Origin: Candidatus Defluviilinea gracilis
GTDB lineage: Bacteria > Chloroflexota > Anaerolineae > Anaerolineales > Villigracilaceae
Length of the DNA: 64,000 nucleotides
Direction: 5' to 3'
Assembly: GCA_016716235.1 (NCBI GenBank)
Contig: JADJWS010000001.1
Coordinates: forward strand, 2,249,746-2,313,745
Part shown: positions 33,461-42,453 of the stretch, in pieces
How the letters are laid out: every line of letters starts with the position of its first letter
How positions within the stretch are numbered: position 1 is the stretch's first letter
The notes under the pieces: model-generated
Database searches by the model: none
What the model was told of the DNA's origin: nothing
What the model saw: the letters and a program-made list of their open reading frames with translations, nothing else
Translations under genes and position numbers: made by a program

Positions 33461-35992
33461 ATGACAGACTCAAATTTTTATCTTGGACGCGAGTACGACC
33501 CGAAAACGCAAAAAGTAACCGCGAAGAATATCAATTACGATCCCGCCGATCTCACCACGCATGCGGTCGTGACCGGCATGACCGGCTCCGGCAAGACCGG
33601 TTTATGCGTTGCCCTGCTCGAAGAAGCCGCGTTGCAGGGCATCCCCGCTATTATCATCGACCCGAAGGGCGATCTCACCAATTTAATTTTGCACTTCCCC
33701 GAACTTGCTCCGCAAGATTTTCAACCGTGGATCGATGCAGATTTGGCGCGTCGTTCCGGCAAGACTCTCGAACAGGTCGCAACGGACGCGTCCACTTCGT
33801 GGCGCAATGGCTTGAAAGAGTGGGGGATGACTCCGGAGCGCGTGCTCGCCTTGAAAAATTCTGTGCAATTTTCCGTTTTTACACCGGGCTCCGATTCGGG
33901 AATCCCTGTCAGCGTGTTGTCATCGCTTGCCGCGCCTGAAATCTCATGGCAGGATAACCGCGAAACCCTGCGCGAGCGAATCGCAAGCACAGTGACAGCC
34001 CTGCTCGGACTCGTTGGCATCAATGACATTGATCCCATTCGTTCGCGCGAACACATTTTGCTTTCCAACATCTTCGAGAACGCGTGGAGTCAAGGCAAAG
34101 ACGTTGAACTCACCGAATTAATTTTGCAAACGCAAACCCCGCCGTTCGATAAACTCGGCGCGTTCCCAGTGGACACTTTCTTCCCCGCCAAAGACCGCAT
34201 GGACTTGGCGATGATCTTGAACAACATCCTCGCCGCGCCCGCATTCGAGGCTTGGCGCGAAGGTCAATCGCTGGATGTCAACGCGTTGCTCTATACCAAA
34301 GAGGGCAAGCCGCGTCACAGCATTTTTTATCTCGCGCATCTCTCCGACGCCGAGCGCATGTTCTTCGTCACACTGCTTTTCTCTGCCGTCGAAACATGGA
34401 TGCGCACCCAAAGCGGCGCAACCTCCCTCCGCGCGCTCCTCTACATGGATGAAATTTTCGGCTATCTGCCTCCGCTCGGCAACCCGCCTTCCAAACAGCC
34501 GTTGCTTCGCATGTTAAAACAAGCGCGCGCGTTCGGGCTTGGCTTATTGCTTGCCACGCAAAACCCGGTGGATGTGGACTACAAAGGCTTGTCCAACGCC
34601 GGCACGTGGTTCATCGGCAAACTGCAAACCGATCAAGATAAAAACAGACTGCTCGACGGGCTTGAAAGCGCGGCGGGCGGCGTCTCGCGCGGTATCTTCG
34701 ATAAATTAATTTCATCGCTCGGCAAGCGCGTGTTCGTCTTGCATAACGTCCACTCCAAAGCGCCGGAGTTATTGCAAACACGCTGGGTGATGAACTTTCT
34801 CGCCGGTCCCATCACGCGGACTCAAATTCCCGCATTGAATCAACTCGCCAATGCGGATGCTTCGCTTCCGACTCAGGGTCAGCCTGCCTCGCCCTCCTCA
34901 ACTGTTTCTACGCCTCAACCATCTTTCATGGCGTCTGCCCCGCAAAGACAATCTCCAGTCTCCAATCTCCAGTCTCCAACCTCCAATTCCCAATTCTCCT
35001 CCACCAAGCCCTCCATCCCTCCAACGATCCGAGAGTATTTCCTCCCGCAAAACCTCAGCCTGCCCGAAGCGTTCAAAGCCGCGAATCAACCCGCGCCCTC
35101 CGAAGCGATGATCGAAAGCATCGTGTACAAGCCGGCGTTGCTGGCGTCCGCCCAGATCCGCATCCTCGACCGCAAACTCGGCGTGAACAGCGAGATCGCG
35201 CGCACGGCGGTTGTCGCCTCGCCCGAAAAGCGCGGCACTGTCCGCTGGGAGGATTACGCGGCTACCGGCAAACCGATGGATAACGTGGACACATCTCCCG
35301 CGCCCTCCACAAAATTCGGCACAGTGGATGCGCCGCTGAACGACGCCAAATTGATGACCGCCTTGCAAAAAGATTTCACCGATTGGGTCTTCCGCAATTC
35401 ATCCGTCACTGCCCGCGCGAACCAAGCGTTGAAAGTATTCGCCGGTCCCGATGTGACTCAAGCCGAATTCATGACCGCCTGCTCCGACGCGGCGCGCGCG
35501 TTGCGCGACGCCGAACTCGAGAAGAAAACCTCCGCGATCGATAAAAAGATAAAAACTCTCGAAGACAAAATTTACCGGGAAGAACGCGAACTCCGCCAGG
35601 ATCAAGAAGATGCGAGAAACCGCAACATCGAAGCCGGGCTAAACGGAGTGGAAGCTGTGGCAGGCTTGTTCGGGTTGGGACGTAAAAAGAGTCTTTCCAC
35701 GCCGGTCTCAAAGTTCCGAATGGCGAAGAACGCAAAGGAAGATGTGCGCGAGTCGGAGGAAGCCATTCAACAATTTAAAAACGATATCGACGATCTTCAA
35801 AGACAGCGTGAACAGATCGAAGCGGAGATCACTGAACGCTGGGGAAGAGCCGCCAGCGAATCGACTGAAGTGACCGTCAACCCCAAAAAGACCGATGTGT
35901 ATGTGAATCTATTCGGCGTAGGCTGGATGCCCTACTATCTCGTGAACTCCGGCGGCGGCTTGCTCGAACTCCCCGCATTTGGGGCTGAGTAA
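33461..35992 (+). CDS. HerA/FtsK-like P-loop ATPase with C-terminal coiled coil
   Basis: The 843-aa protein has Walker A VTGMTGSGKTGLCVALLEE near residue 42, an early IIDPKGDLTNL, Walker B LRALLYMDEIFGYLPP near 335 and a TQNPVDVDYKGLSNAG sensor segment, the pattern of HerA/DUF87-type pumping ATPases. A Ser-Gln-Asn linker around residues 495-520 is encoded by a heptamer tract. Residues about 690-800 form a charged coiled coil (KKIKTLEDKIYREERELRQDQ). It is not paired with NurA. A role in DNA or protein translocation is possible, but the substrate is unknown. Confidence 0.8.
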   Translation: MTDSNFYLGREYDPKTQKVTAKNINYDPADLTTHAVVTGMTGSGKTGLCVALLEEAALQGIPAIIIDPKGDLTNLILHFPELAPQDFQPWIDADLARRSGKTLEQVATDASTSWRNGLKEWGMTPERVLALKNSVQFSVFTPGSDSGIPVSVLSSLAAPEISWQDNRETLRERIASTVTALLGLVGINDIDPIRSREHILLSNIFENAWSQGKDVELTELILQTQTPPFDKLGAFPVDTFFPAKDRMDLAMILNNILAAPAFEAWREGQSLDVNALLYTKEGKPRHSIFYLAHLSDAERMFFVTLLFSAVETWMRTQSGATSLRALLYMDEIFGYLPPLGNPPSKQPLLRMLKQARAFGLGLLLATQNPVDVDYKGLSNAGTWFIGKLQTDQDKNRLLDGLESAAGGVSRGIFDKLISSLGKRVFVLHNVHSKAPELLQTRWVMNFLAGPITRTQIPALNQLANADASLPTQGQPASPSSTVSTPQPSFMASAPQRQSPVSNLQSPTSNSQFSSTKPSIPPTIREYFLPQNLSLPEAFKAANQPAPSEAMIESIVYKPALLASAQIRILDRKLGVNSEIARTAVVASPEKRGTVRWEDYAATGKPMDNVDTSPAPSTKFGTVDAPLNDAKLMTALQKDFTDWVFRNSSVTARANQALKVFAGPDVTQAEFMTACSDAARALRDAELEKKTSAIDKKIKTLEDKIYREERELRQDQEDARNRNIEAGLNGVEAVAGLFGLGRKKSLSTPVSKFRMAKNAKEDVRESEEAIQQFKNDIDDLQRQREQIEAEITERWGRAASESTEVTVNPKKTDVYVNLFGVGWMPYYLVNSGGGLLELPAFGAE
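34949..34997 (+). repeat. Intragenic heptamer tract in the HerA-like gene
   Basis: Seven in-phase units: CAATCTC and CAGTCTC alternating twice, then CAACCTC, CAATTCC, CAATTCT. It encodes a Ser/Asn/Gln-rich linker. Confidence 0.85.
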
Positions 35993-36007
35993 CAGCCGCG
36001 CTGTCTT

Positions 36008-36643
36008 ATGTTCTGGATCATCGTAGCGGTTGCGTTTTGGGGCTTCTTTCATTCGGTCAATTCAACTTTTGCGGTCAAGGAATGGATCCGCCGCGCGTTG
36101 GGCGATGGCTTCATGAAGTTCTACCGCCTCGCTTTCAACGTCTTTGCGGCGCTGACCTTTTTGCCGATTCCCATCCTGTTGTTTACACTCCCCAGCCGAT
36201 TGCTGTATCGCGTCCCGGCTCCGTTCATGCAGCTGATGATCGCCGGGCAGGTGTTCTTCGCCGCTTGTTTATTCACCGCTCTGTATCATTACGGTATCTT
36301 GTATTTCATCGGCTTGCGACAATTGGTTGAACTCCCCAGCGAGCGTAAACTGGTTGGAAGCGGCTCGTATGCGATCGTGCGGCATCCCTTTTACGCGTAC
36401 TTCCTCTTTTTCCTCTGGCTGACGCCGGTGATGACGATGAACTTGTTGATCGCCTACCTCTCGCTGACCGCGTATATTCGCGTCGGCATTTATTTCGAGG
36501 AGCGAAAATTGCTCCGCGAGTTCGGCGAAGAGTACGCGAAATACCGGGCGAGTACGCCTATGCTCATTCCCGGCTTGAAATTTGGCAGGAACAAATCGCG
36601 TTCTCCTCTCGTTTTAGAACCGCAATCGACGGATAAGGTATAA
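36008..36643 (+). CDS. Isoprenylcysteine carboxyl methyltransferase-like membrane protein
   Basis: A 211-aa protein with about five membrane helices and the ICMT/phospholipid methyltransferase pattern near the C-terminus: GSGSYAIVRHPFYAYFLFFLW and YFEERKLLREFGEEYAKYRASTPMLIPG. These residues bind S-adenosylmethionine in the family. The bacterial substrate is usually unknown (lipids, small amines). It follows the HerA-like gene by 15 bp and is probably co-transcribed with it. Confidence 0.85.
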   Translation: MFWIIVAVAFWGFFHSVNSTFAVKEWIRRALGDGFMKFYRLAFNVFAALTFLPIPILLFTLPSRLLYRVPAPFMQLMIAGQVFFAACLFTALYHYGILYFIGLRQLVELPSERKLVGSGSYAIVRHPFYAYFLFFLWLTPVMTMNLLIAYLSLTAYIRVGIYFEERKLLREFGEEYAKYRASTPMLIPGLKFGRNKSRSPLVLEPQSTDKV

Positions 36644-36830
36644 GAAAGAGATTGATTACCTTACACTTTCAAAATCGGGACGCTGACCGCGATGCGCGCT
36701 GAATAACGCAGATTTTTCTTTCAGATCAGCGGTGAGGCTCTTTTTCGGCGCCTTTACGAAATATTCGTGAACTCGTTTTCTTAGTTGAGACTTAAGTTTG
36801 TCTGACCGGTGAAGGTATAATTTTTCACGT

Positions 36831-38717
36831 ATGGCTTCCATTTCCAACCCGTATCGAACCCTCCCCGCATTACCGCAGATCCTTGCCGCGTTTGTCAGCG
36901 GCGTGACGTTGTTTCTTGGCATCCTCATCGCCTCGACGTTGGGATATCAACTGATGTATGCCGGGCGAATCTTCCCCGGCGTTTCAGTTGCCGGCGTGGA
37001 CCTTTCCGGACTTACGCGTGATGAAGCCGCGTTGAAGTTGAACCAAACGTTATCGTATCCGATCACCGGAAAGATATTGTTCCGGGATGGCGAAAAAGTT
37101 TGGGTGGCGTCCCCAGCCGAATTAGGCATGGTGTTCGATCCCTCCTCCACAGCCGGAGCCGCCTTCCAGTTGGGAAGAAGCGGCGGGTTATTCGGTTCAT
37201 TAACCGGTCAAATTCAAGCGCGCAGTTCGGGCGCGGATGTGCCCGCAGTCATCCTGTTCGACCAGCGCGTGGCGGCTCACTATCTGAGTCAGATCAGCGC
37301 GCAGATCAATCAACCGATGGCGGAGGCGAGCCTGGAACTCGAAGGGACGAACGTGGTCGCCAAAGCGGGGCAAGTGGGACGCGAGTTGAAGCTCGAGGCA
37401 ACGATGGTATACCTCGGCGCGCAATTGCAAACCTTTACCGACGGCGAAGTGACTCTGGTGGTGCAGGAGATCCAACCTCAGATCCTGGATGTGAGCGCGC
37501 AAGCCGAAGCGGCGCGGCAGGTGCTGAGCCAGCCGCTTACGCTGACGATTCAAAACTCGACGGAAAGCGACCCCGGCCCATATGTGTATGATGCGCGGGT
37601 GCTGGCAAGTTTGCTCGGCGTGCAGCGCGTGCAAAACGGAGCGCAGACCGAAGTGCATGTTGTGTTGAATTCGGAGGGGTTGCGAAACCTGCTCAACCCG
37701 ATCAAAGCGGAAGTGGATCGCGCGCCCTCCAACGCCAAATTCATTTTCAACGACGAAACGAAACAATTGGACAAGATGGAAGACTCGAAAACGGGTCGCG
37801 CAATGGATGTGAACGCCAGCATCTCAACCATCAACGACGCGTTATTTCGCGGCGAACACACGGTGTCGTTGGTGATCAACGAGGCTCAGCCGCAAATCCC
37901 CGGCACAGCCACAGGGCAGGAATTGGGCATCACCGAACTGATCGCCTCTGAAACATCGTATTTTTACGGTTCCAGCCAGGAGCGTATTCAAAATATCAAA
38001 GCCGCCGCCGAACGCTTTCACGGCGTGATGATCGCGCCGGGTGAAATCTTCTCGATGGGCGCGGCCATGGGCGATGTGAGCCTCGAAAACGGATTTGCCG
38101 AAGCGCTCATCATTTTTGGCGGCCGCACCATCAAGGGTGTGGGCGGAGGGGTGTGCCAGGTCAGCACCACGTTGTTCCGCACTGTGTTCAACGCCGGCTT
38201 CCCGGTGGTGGAGCGGTATTCACACGCGTATCGAGTCTCATATTATGAGATGACCGCCAGCGGCGCGGTTGACCCCGATCTGGCGGGGTTGGACGCCACC
38301 GTATATTTTCCCCTCGTGGATTTTAAATTCAAAAACGACACGCCCTATTGGATTCTGATGGAAACCTACGTGAACGAAAGCGGTCGTTCGTTGACCTGGA
38401 AAATGTATTCCACCTCCTCCGGGCGCACCGTTTCGTGGGATACAACGGGACCCGTCAACGTTGTCCCTGCGCCATCGCCCCTGTTTGAAGAGAACCCCGA
38501 CCTGAGCAAGAACGAAATGAAACAGATAGATTACGCCGCGAACGGCGCGGATGTCACCGTCACGCGCACGGTGTCTCAAGATGGCGCAGTCTTGTTTCAA
38601 GATCAATTCGTCACCCACTACGAACCCTGGCAGGCGATCTGTCAATTTGGGCCCGATTCGAGAAACCCCGAAAAACTTGCGGCAGAGAAAAAATTGTGCC
38701 GCAATCCATCCACCTAG
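36831..38717 (+). CDS. VanW family protein with peptidoglycan-binding-like domains
   Basis: The 628-aa exported protein has an N-terminal membrane helix (ILAAFVSGVTLFLGILIASTLG), GVSVAGVDLSGLTRDEAALKL and two PG_binding_4-type modules, then the VanW domain with FSMGAAMGDVSLENGF and GVGGGVCQVSTTLFRTVFNAGFPVVERYSH. VanW proteins are linked with cell-wall metabolism, and the role in resistance is unproven. TATAAT at 36816-36821 ends nine bases before the ATG, so the mRNA has almost no leader. The nearest 3' gene is Trm112, 39 bp on. Confidence 0.92.
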   Translation: MASISNPYRTLPALPQILAAFVSGVTLFLGILIASTLGYQLMYAGRIFPGVSVAGVDLSGLTRDEAALKLNQTLSYPITGKILFRDGEKVWVASPAELGMVFDPSSTAGAAFQLGRSGGLFGSLTGQIQARSSGADVPAVILFDQRVAAHYLSQISAQINQPMAEASLELEGTNVVAKAGQVGRELKLEATMVYLGAQLQTFTDGEVTLVVQEIQPQILDVSAQAEAARQVLSQPLTLTIQNSTESDPGPYVYDARVLASLLGVQRVQNGAQTEVHVVLNSEGLRNLLNPIKAEVDRAPSNAKFIFNDETKQLDKMEDSKTGRAMDVNASISTINDALFRGEHTVSLVINEAQPQIPGTATGQELGITELIASETSYFYGSSQERIQNIKAAAERFHGVMIAPGEIFSMGAAMGDVSLENGFAEALIIFGGRTIKGVGGGVCQVSTTLFRTVFNAGFPVVERYSHAYRVSYYEMTASGAVDPDLAGLDATVYFPLVDFKFKNDTPYWILMETYVNESGRSLTWKMYSTSSGRTVSWDTTGPVNVVPAPSPLFEENPDLSKNEMKQIDYAANGADVTVTRTVSQDGAVLFQDQFVTHYEPWQAICQFGPDSRNPEKLAAEKKLCRNPST

Positions 38718-38756
38718 GCGGTGGTAGAATTGCCCGCGATCGAGAAATGAGGTTCC

Positions 38757-38975
38757 ATGATTGACGCAAATCTAAAAGAAATTCTACGATGCCCAAATTG
38801 TGTCCGCTCCACTGGCGGCGAGCTTAACTTGCGCAATGACGCATGGTTTATTTGCAAAGACTGTGGCCGCAAATACCCCATCGTGGACGATATCCCGATC
38901 ATGTTGATCGAAGAAGGGGATAAGTGGGTTGGCACAGCGGAAAGCGCCTTGCCGATCCCGCCTCCCTCGAAATAA
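38757..38975 (+). CDS. Trm112 family zinc-binding protein
   Basis: The 72-aa protein is a complete Trm112/UPF0434 domain: LKEILRCPNC, WFICKDCGRKYPIVDDIPIML with four zinc-ligand cysteines. In eukaryotes and archaea Trm112 activates methyltransferases; bacterial forms may do likewise. The stop codon is followed after one base by the GTG start of the HEAT-repeat gene. Confidence 0.88.
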   Translation: MIDANLKEILRCPNCVRSTGGELNLRNDAWFICKDCGRKYPIVDDIPIMLIEEGDKWVGTAESALPIPPPSK

Positions 38976-38976
38976 C

Positions 38977-39552
38977 GTGAACGCGCTGCAAGATCTCCTG
39001 AACGACCTCGCCAGCAAAGACGAAGCGCGGGCAGAAAAATCCATTTCGGCGCTCGTTGATTTCGGTAAAGATGCGATTCCCTCGCTTTTGAAGTTGAGCG
39101 CCTCTGCTGAAGTGGATACTCGTTGGTGGGCGGTTCGCGCGCTGTCACAAGCGCCTCATGTTTCGACGGGACAATTGCTCCCGTTTCTCAGCGATACCGC
39201 CCCTGAAGTTCGCCAATGCGCGGCACTGGGGCTGGCAGAGAAACCCGACGAAAGCGCGACCCAGCCACTCGTCCGCGCGTTGAGCGATGCCGACGCGATG
39301 GTCTGTAGCCTCGCGGCGCGTGCGTTGGTCAAAATCGGCAAACCCGCTGTCCCGTCGCTGATCGAAGCGGTGAATCACAAATCGCAAGCGGTGAGAATTC
39401 ACGCCATCCGCGCGCTGGCGGAGATCCGCGACCCTCGCGCCATCCCCACGTTGATGAAGGTGATGGAGGAAGATTCGGCGCTCTTGCAACATTGGGCGAA
39501 AGAAGGCTTGGAACGACTTGGATTGGATATGGTGTATTTGAAACCGGTGTAA
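38977..39552 (+). CDS. HEAT-repeat protein
   Basis: A 191-aa all-helical protein with PBS-lyase/HEAT-type repeats (DTRWWAVRALSQ, EVRQCAALGLAEKPD, MVCSLAARALVKIGKPAVPSLIEAV, AVRIHAIRALAEIRDPRAIPTL). Likely a protein-interaction scaffold. The start is GTG 38977, one base after the Trm112 stop, and the stop overlaps the LCP start (TAATG), so the three genes are translationally coupled. Confidence 0.85.
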   Translation: MNALQDLLNDLASKDEARAEKSISALVDFGKDAIPSLLKLSASAEVDTRWWAVRALSQAPHVSTGQLLPFLSDTAPEVRQCAALGLAEKPDESATQPLVRALSDADAMVCSLAARALVKIGKPAVPSLIEAVNHKSQAVRIHAIRALAEIRDPRAIPTLMKVMEEDSALLQHWAKEGLERLGLDMVYLKPV

Positions 39553-41000
39553 TGAAAATGAATTTTCTAAAAAACATGAAACGCCCCTCAATGGGCACAA
39601 TGATATTCTGGGTTGCCATGGCTGGTCTGGCGATCGGCGCCTTCGCGGCTGTCAAAAACCTGACCACCTGTTGGGTCTTAACTCCGCTCCCCGGCTGGGC
39701 TCCCTCAGATTGTAAAACCGTGCAGTCAGGGATAGACGGTCCCTCCCTCACGAATAGCGAAGGCACGCCTGTGCCGGGGCCGGAGAACTTGCCCGACCCG
39801 GTGATCATCCCTGCCAGCGATCTTCCGCCCGCCTGGGATGGCGCAAGCCGTATTACCGTATTGATCATCGGGTTGGATGCGCGCGATACCGATACCAGCG
39901 CCCCGCGTTCCGATACGATGATCCTCCTCACGATCGATCCGTTGACGAAAACGGCGGGCATGTTGTCCGTCCCGCGCGATATGTGGGTGAACATCCCGGG
40001 CTTTGGGTACAGCCGCATCAACACGGCGTACTCCTCCGGCGAAGGCAATAAATTACCGGGCGGCGGACCTGAACTGGCGCGAAAAACAGTGGAGCAATTT
40101 ATCGGCGTGCCCGTGCAGTATTACGCGCAGGTCGATTTCAACACGTTCGTCCAATTCATCGACCGGATCGGCGGCGTCGATATTTACAATGACGAAGATT
40201 TGCGCCTCGATCCTGTGGGCGGCGGCAAGGACAAGATTCGGCTTACCTGTTGCGGTCCTCGCCACTTGGTTGGAACGACGGCGCTTGCGTATGCCCGTCA
40301 CCGCAAATCTGGCGAGGGCGATTTTTCCCGCGCCCAGCGCCAGCAAAAGTTGATCCTCGCCATCCGCGACAAGGTGCTCGACCCGGCGAACTTCCCCACG
40401 CTCATCACTCAGGCGGACGATTTCTACAACGAGTTTTCGTCCGGCATCCGCACGAACATGCCGCTTGATGTGGCGATCCAATTGGCAGTGCTTGCCAAGG
40501 ATATTCCACCGGATAGCATCAAGCAAGGCGCGATCGATACGACGATGGTGGCGTTCGATAACGTGATTTTGGGCGGGCAGGATGCGAGCATCATGAAGCC
40601 GTTGCCGGACAAGATCCGCATTTTGCGCGATGAGATTTTCACATCGGCTGGGGCGTTGAGTCCGCTGGCGCCGCAGAATGACCTGACCGCGTTGATGCGC
40701 CTCGACCTTGCCCGCGTCCGCGTGTTGAATGGCTCTTTTACCCCCGGGCTTGAAACCAATACCGGTAATTATTTTCTGGCGCAGGGGATGCAGGTCAAGG
40801 AAGTCGCTCCCGCCGATCGCGCCTATGACCGCACGGTGATCGTGTTGTACGCGCCAAAACTGTATACGCTCAAATACTTGCAAATGGTGTTCGGCATTAC
40901 CGAGAACGCGCTGATTCAGATCAAGCCCGATCCGACGCAAACCGTCGATGTGGAGATCCGCATCGGCAACGACTGGGCGAATAACAACCCAATGCCATAA
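39552..41000 (+). CDS. LytR-CpsA-Psr (LCP) family glycopolymer transferase
   Basis: The 482-aa protein has an N-terminal membrane helix, then an LCP domain (residues about 95-290): LIIGLDARDTDTSAPRSDTMILLTID, GMLSVPRDMWVNIPGFGYSRINTAY, ARHRKSGEGDFSRAQRQQKLI. The conserved Arg and Asp residues that bind pyrophosphoryl-lipid are present. A LytR_C domain follows (VRVLNGSFTPGLETNTGNYFLAQGM). LCP enzymes attach glycopolymers or glycans to peptidoglycan or proteins. ATG 39552 overlaps the preceding stop; ATG 39558 is an alternative. Confidence 0.92.
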   Translation: MKMNFLKNMKRPSMGTMIFWVAMAGLAIGAFAAVKNLTTCWVLTPLPGWAPSDCKTVQSGIDGPSLTNSEGTPVPGPENLPDPVIIPASDLPPAWDGASRITVLIIGLDARDTDTSAPRSDTMILLTIDPLTKTAGMLSVPRDMWVNIPGFGYSRINTAYSSGEGNKLPGGGPELARKTVEQFIGVPVQYYAQVDFNTFVQFIDRIGGVDIYNDEDLRLDPVGGGKDKIRLTCCGPRHLVGTTALAYARHRKSGEGDFSRAQRQQKLILAIRDKVLDPANFPTLITQADDFYNEFSSGIRTNMPLDVAIQLAVLAKDIPPDSIKQGAIDTTMVAFDNVILGGQDASIMKPLPDKIRILRDEIFTSAGALSPLAPQNDLTALMRLDLARVRVLNGSFTPGLETNTGNYFLAQGMQVKEVAPADRAYDRTVIVLYAPKLYTLKYLQMVFGITENALIQIKPDPTQTVDVEIRIGNDWANNNPMP

Positions 41001-41002
41001 CG

Positions 41003-41038
41003 AACCTCCCTCTTGAAAGAGAGGGAGGTTTTATTTTG
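41003..41038 (+). terminator. Rho-independent terminator of the VanW-LCP cluster
   Basis: An 11-bp perfect stem (41003-41013 with 41020-41030) and TTATTTT tail; the tail enters the 3' end of the convergent gene. Confidence 0.88.
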
Positions 41039-41894
41039 GTTGTTGGAAGGTGAGTTTGAAACCGCCGAAATAATTTTCGCCCGAGGAGGTCTGGCAGGCG
41101 GGAGCCATTAACCCTGAAGCGACATCGCTCCCTTGCGCAAGTTGCACAGCATAAGCGATGTTCGGCGTCATCAGGAAGTCTGCGTAGCCGTTGCCCAACT
41201 CGGGTTTCAAGCCGGTGAAAAAGCGATCCTCGTTCGCTTCCCATGTGATTTGGATTTCCATGCCCGGCAGTTGTCTGCGGTTTGAATTGAGCACAAGCAC
41301 TTGTAATAAACCGTCTGGCAGATTCGAATCGCACAAGGCTTCTTGCGCGATCAACTTGAACGGAACGCCAATCGTTGGAATTGGGGTTTGGGTCGGGCGA
41401 GGCGTGGATGCGATCGGCAGGGGCTGGGTTGGGGTAATGCCCAGCGTCGCGGTCGCAATATCTTGCGTAGGCGAGGTGGGAATTGGGGAGGGCGTGTTTG
41501 GTGACTGGGTGGGTTGGATAATTTCAACCGGAATAGTTGAGGGTGGCGGCGGCGCAACACTGATGCCGTTGCTTTGTAAAGCCGCAGACAGGAGCGCGAG
41601 TTGGTCGGCGTTTTGGAAGTCTCCGTTGGCAAGCAGGCGTTGCGCTTGCGCGTTCAACGCTTCGAGGGGATCGGCATCGTTCAGTAGGGTAAGGCGGGCT
41701 TTGGCGCGTTCTAAATTCGCTGTGTTGACATACGCGGCGGCGATGGCGGAACGGTATTGGTCTTTGAAGTCGTCGCGCAAGGCGCTGGGAACCGCGTCGA
41801 CGATTTGCAGGGGCGATATCACCCACGAGTAGGCGAGCCCGGCTCCAAGTCCGAGAAGAAGCGCGAGGAAGGCGCTCCAAAAGATGCGGTTCAT
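41031..41894 (-). CDS. Membrane-anchored Thr/Pro-rich protein, paralog A
   Basis: The 287-aa protein has an N-terminal helix (FWSAFLALLLGLGAGLAYSWVI) and a conserved module up to about residue 95 with LRDDFKDQYRSAIAAAYVNT and RAKARLTLLND. A long Thr-Pro-Ser linker precedes a C-terminal beta-rich region (LPGMEIQITWEANEDRFFTGLKPELGNGYADF). Its N-terminal module matches the upstream gene's product. ATG 41894 overlaps the upstream stop by ATGA. No known family recognised. Confidence 0.75.
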   Translation of the reverse strand: MNRIFWSAFLALLLGLGAGLAYSWVISPLQIVDAVPSALRDDFKDQYRSAIAAAYVNTANLERAKARLTLLNDADPLEALNAQAQRLLANGDFQNADQLALLSAALQSNGISVAPPPPSTIPVEIIQPTQSPNTPSPIPTSPTQDIATATLGITPTQPLPIASTPRPTQTPIPTIGVPFKLIAQEALCDSNLPDGLLQVLVLNSNRRQLPGMEIQITWEANEDRFFTGLKPELGNGYADFLMTPNIAYAVQLAQGSDVASGLMAPACQTSSGENYFGGFKLTFQQPK

Positions 41895-42238
41895 GGAATC
41901 CCGCTCCAGGCTTGGAGGGCGGTGACGAGTTGCTGAATCAAGACAATATCTGACTCGGCAAACCGGTTCGAGCGCGCATACTCCAACCCTTGAGAGGCGA
42001 TGGATGTGGGAGATTGCGAGCCGAACATGGCAAGTTGCCGCGCTGAGATGCCAGGGTCGCGGTGTGAGTGATATGCCTCGGCAACCATCAACACGTAATC
42101 GGCTTTGAAGTCGGCGCGCAGGGTATCGGGCGTGAGGTCGAAGAAATCGACCGGGTCGATGACCCACCCATATGCAAGGCCGGCGCCGATGCCGATCACG
42201 AATGCAAGGATGATAAATAGCCAGCGATTAATTTTCAT
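41891..42238 (-). CDS. Membrane-anchored protein, paralog B
   Basis: A 115-aa protein: one membrane helix (LFIILAFVIGIGAGLAYGWVI), then a helical module with LRADFKADYVLMVAEAYHSHRD, close to paralog A (GAGLAYxWVIxP and LRxDFKxxY are shared). It lacks the Pro-rich linker and C-terminal domain. The stop overlaps the next start by four bases. The SRP RNA gene lies directly upstream. Confidence 0.75.
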   Translation of the reverse strand: MKINRWLFIILAFVIGIGAGLAYGWVIDPVDFFDLTPDTLRADFKADYVLMVAEAYHSHRDPGISARQLAMFGSQSPTSIASQGLEYARSNRFAESDIVLIQQLVTALQAWSGIP

Positions 42239-42248
42239 GGATAAATAT

Positions 42249-42350
42249 CCGGGCAGGTGATCGGCGGCACCCAGAAACGCTTCCTTACCGTTGCTGTCTT
42301 TCGACCCTGGCGGGTTTCGAAAGGCTCTGCCGCGCCGGTCCTGCCCGGAC
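42249..42350 (-). ncRNA. ffs: Signal recognition particle RNA (4.5S, bacterial small type)
   Basis: On the minus strand the domain IV hairpin is clear: CCAGG, stem GTC, tetraloop GAAA, stem GAC, then AGCA, the two sides of the conserved symmetric loop bound by Ffh. AACGGTAAGG and CTGGGTGCCGCC follow, as in many bacterial SRP RNAs. The ends pair perfectly: CCGGGCAGG with CCTGCCCGG (nine base pairs). The GNRA tetraloop is GAAA rather than the common GGAA. A strong promoter precedes it. It directs Ffh-dependent co-translational targeting. Confidence 0.88.
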
Positions 42351-42356
42351 GGGCGA

Positions 42357-42385
42357 AGGATACCCGATGTGGGGAGGGGTGTCAA
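42357..42385 (-). promoter_or_regulatory. Promoter of the SRP RNA gene
   Basis: Minus strand TTGACA (42385-42380), exactly 17 bp, TATCCT (42362-42357), with the predicted start about seven bases later at the RNA 5' end. This is the best sigma-70-type promoter in the window. Confidence 0.85.
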
Positions 42386-42404
42386 TTAGGGCGGCGAGGT
42401 TGTT

Positions 42405-42443
42405 AAAAACGAACAGCCAGCGTGATTTGTGCGCTGGCTGTTC
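42405..42443 (-). terminator. Terminator of the response regulator gene
   Basis: A 12-bp perfect stem (42411-42422 with 42432-42443) followed on the minus strand by GTTTTTAAC. Confidence 0.88.
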
Positions 42444-42453
42444 TTCGACTTGC

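Noticed and set aside
36656..36928. Minus-strand ORF of 90 aa upstream of VanW
   Set aside because: It overlaps the VanW start and promoter, lacks a ribosome site and resembles no family. The 190-bp gap otherwise shows only the VanW promoter.
41031..42167. A longer reading frame starting at 42167
   Set aside because: The first 90 codons overlap paralog B in another frame. The true start at 41894 gives a signal-anchor helix and an ATGA overlap.
42239..42385. Coding N-terminal extension of the gene at 42238
   Set aside because: The extension lies over the SRP RNA and its promoter and has no protein-like character.
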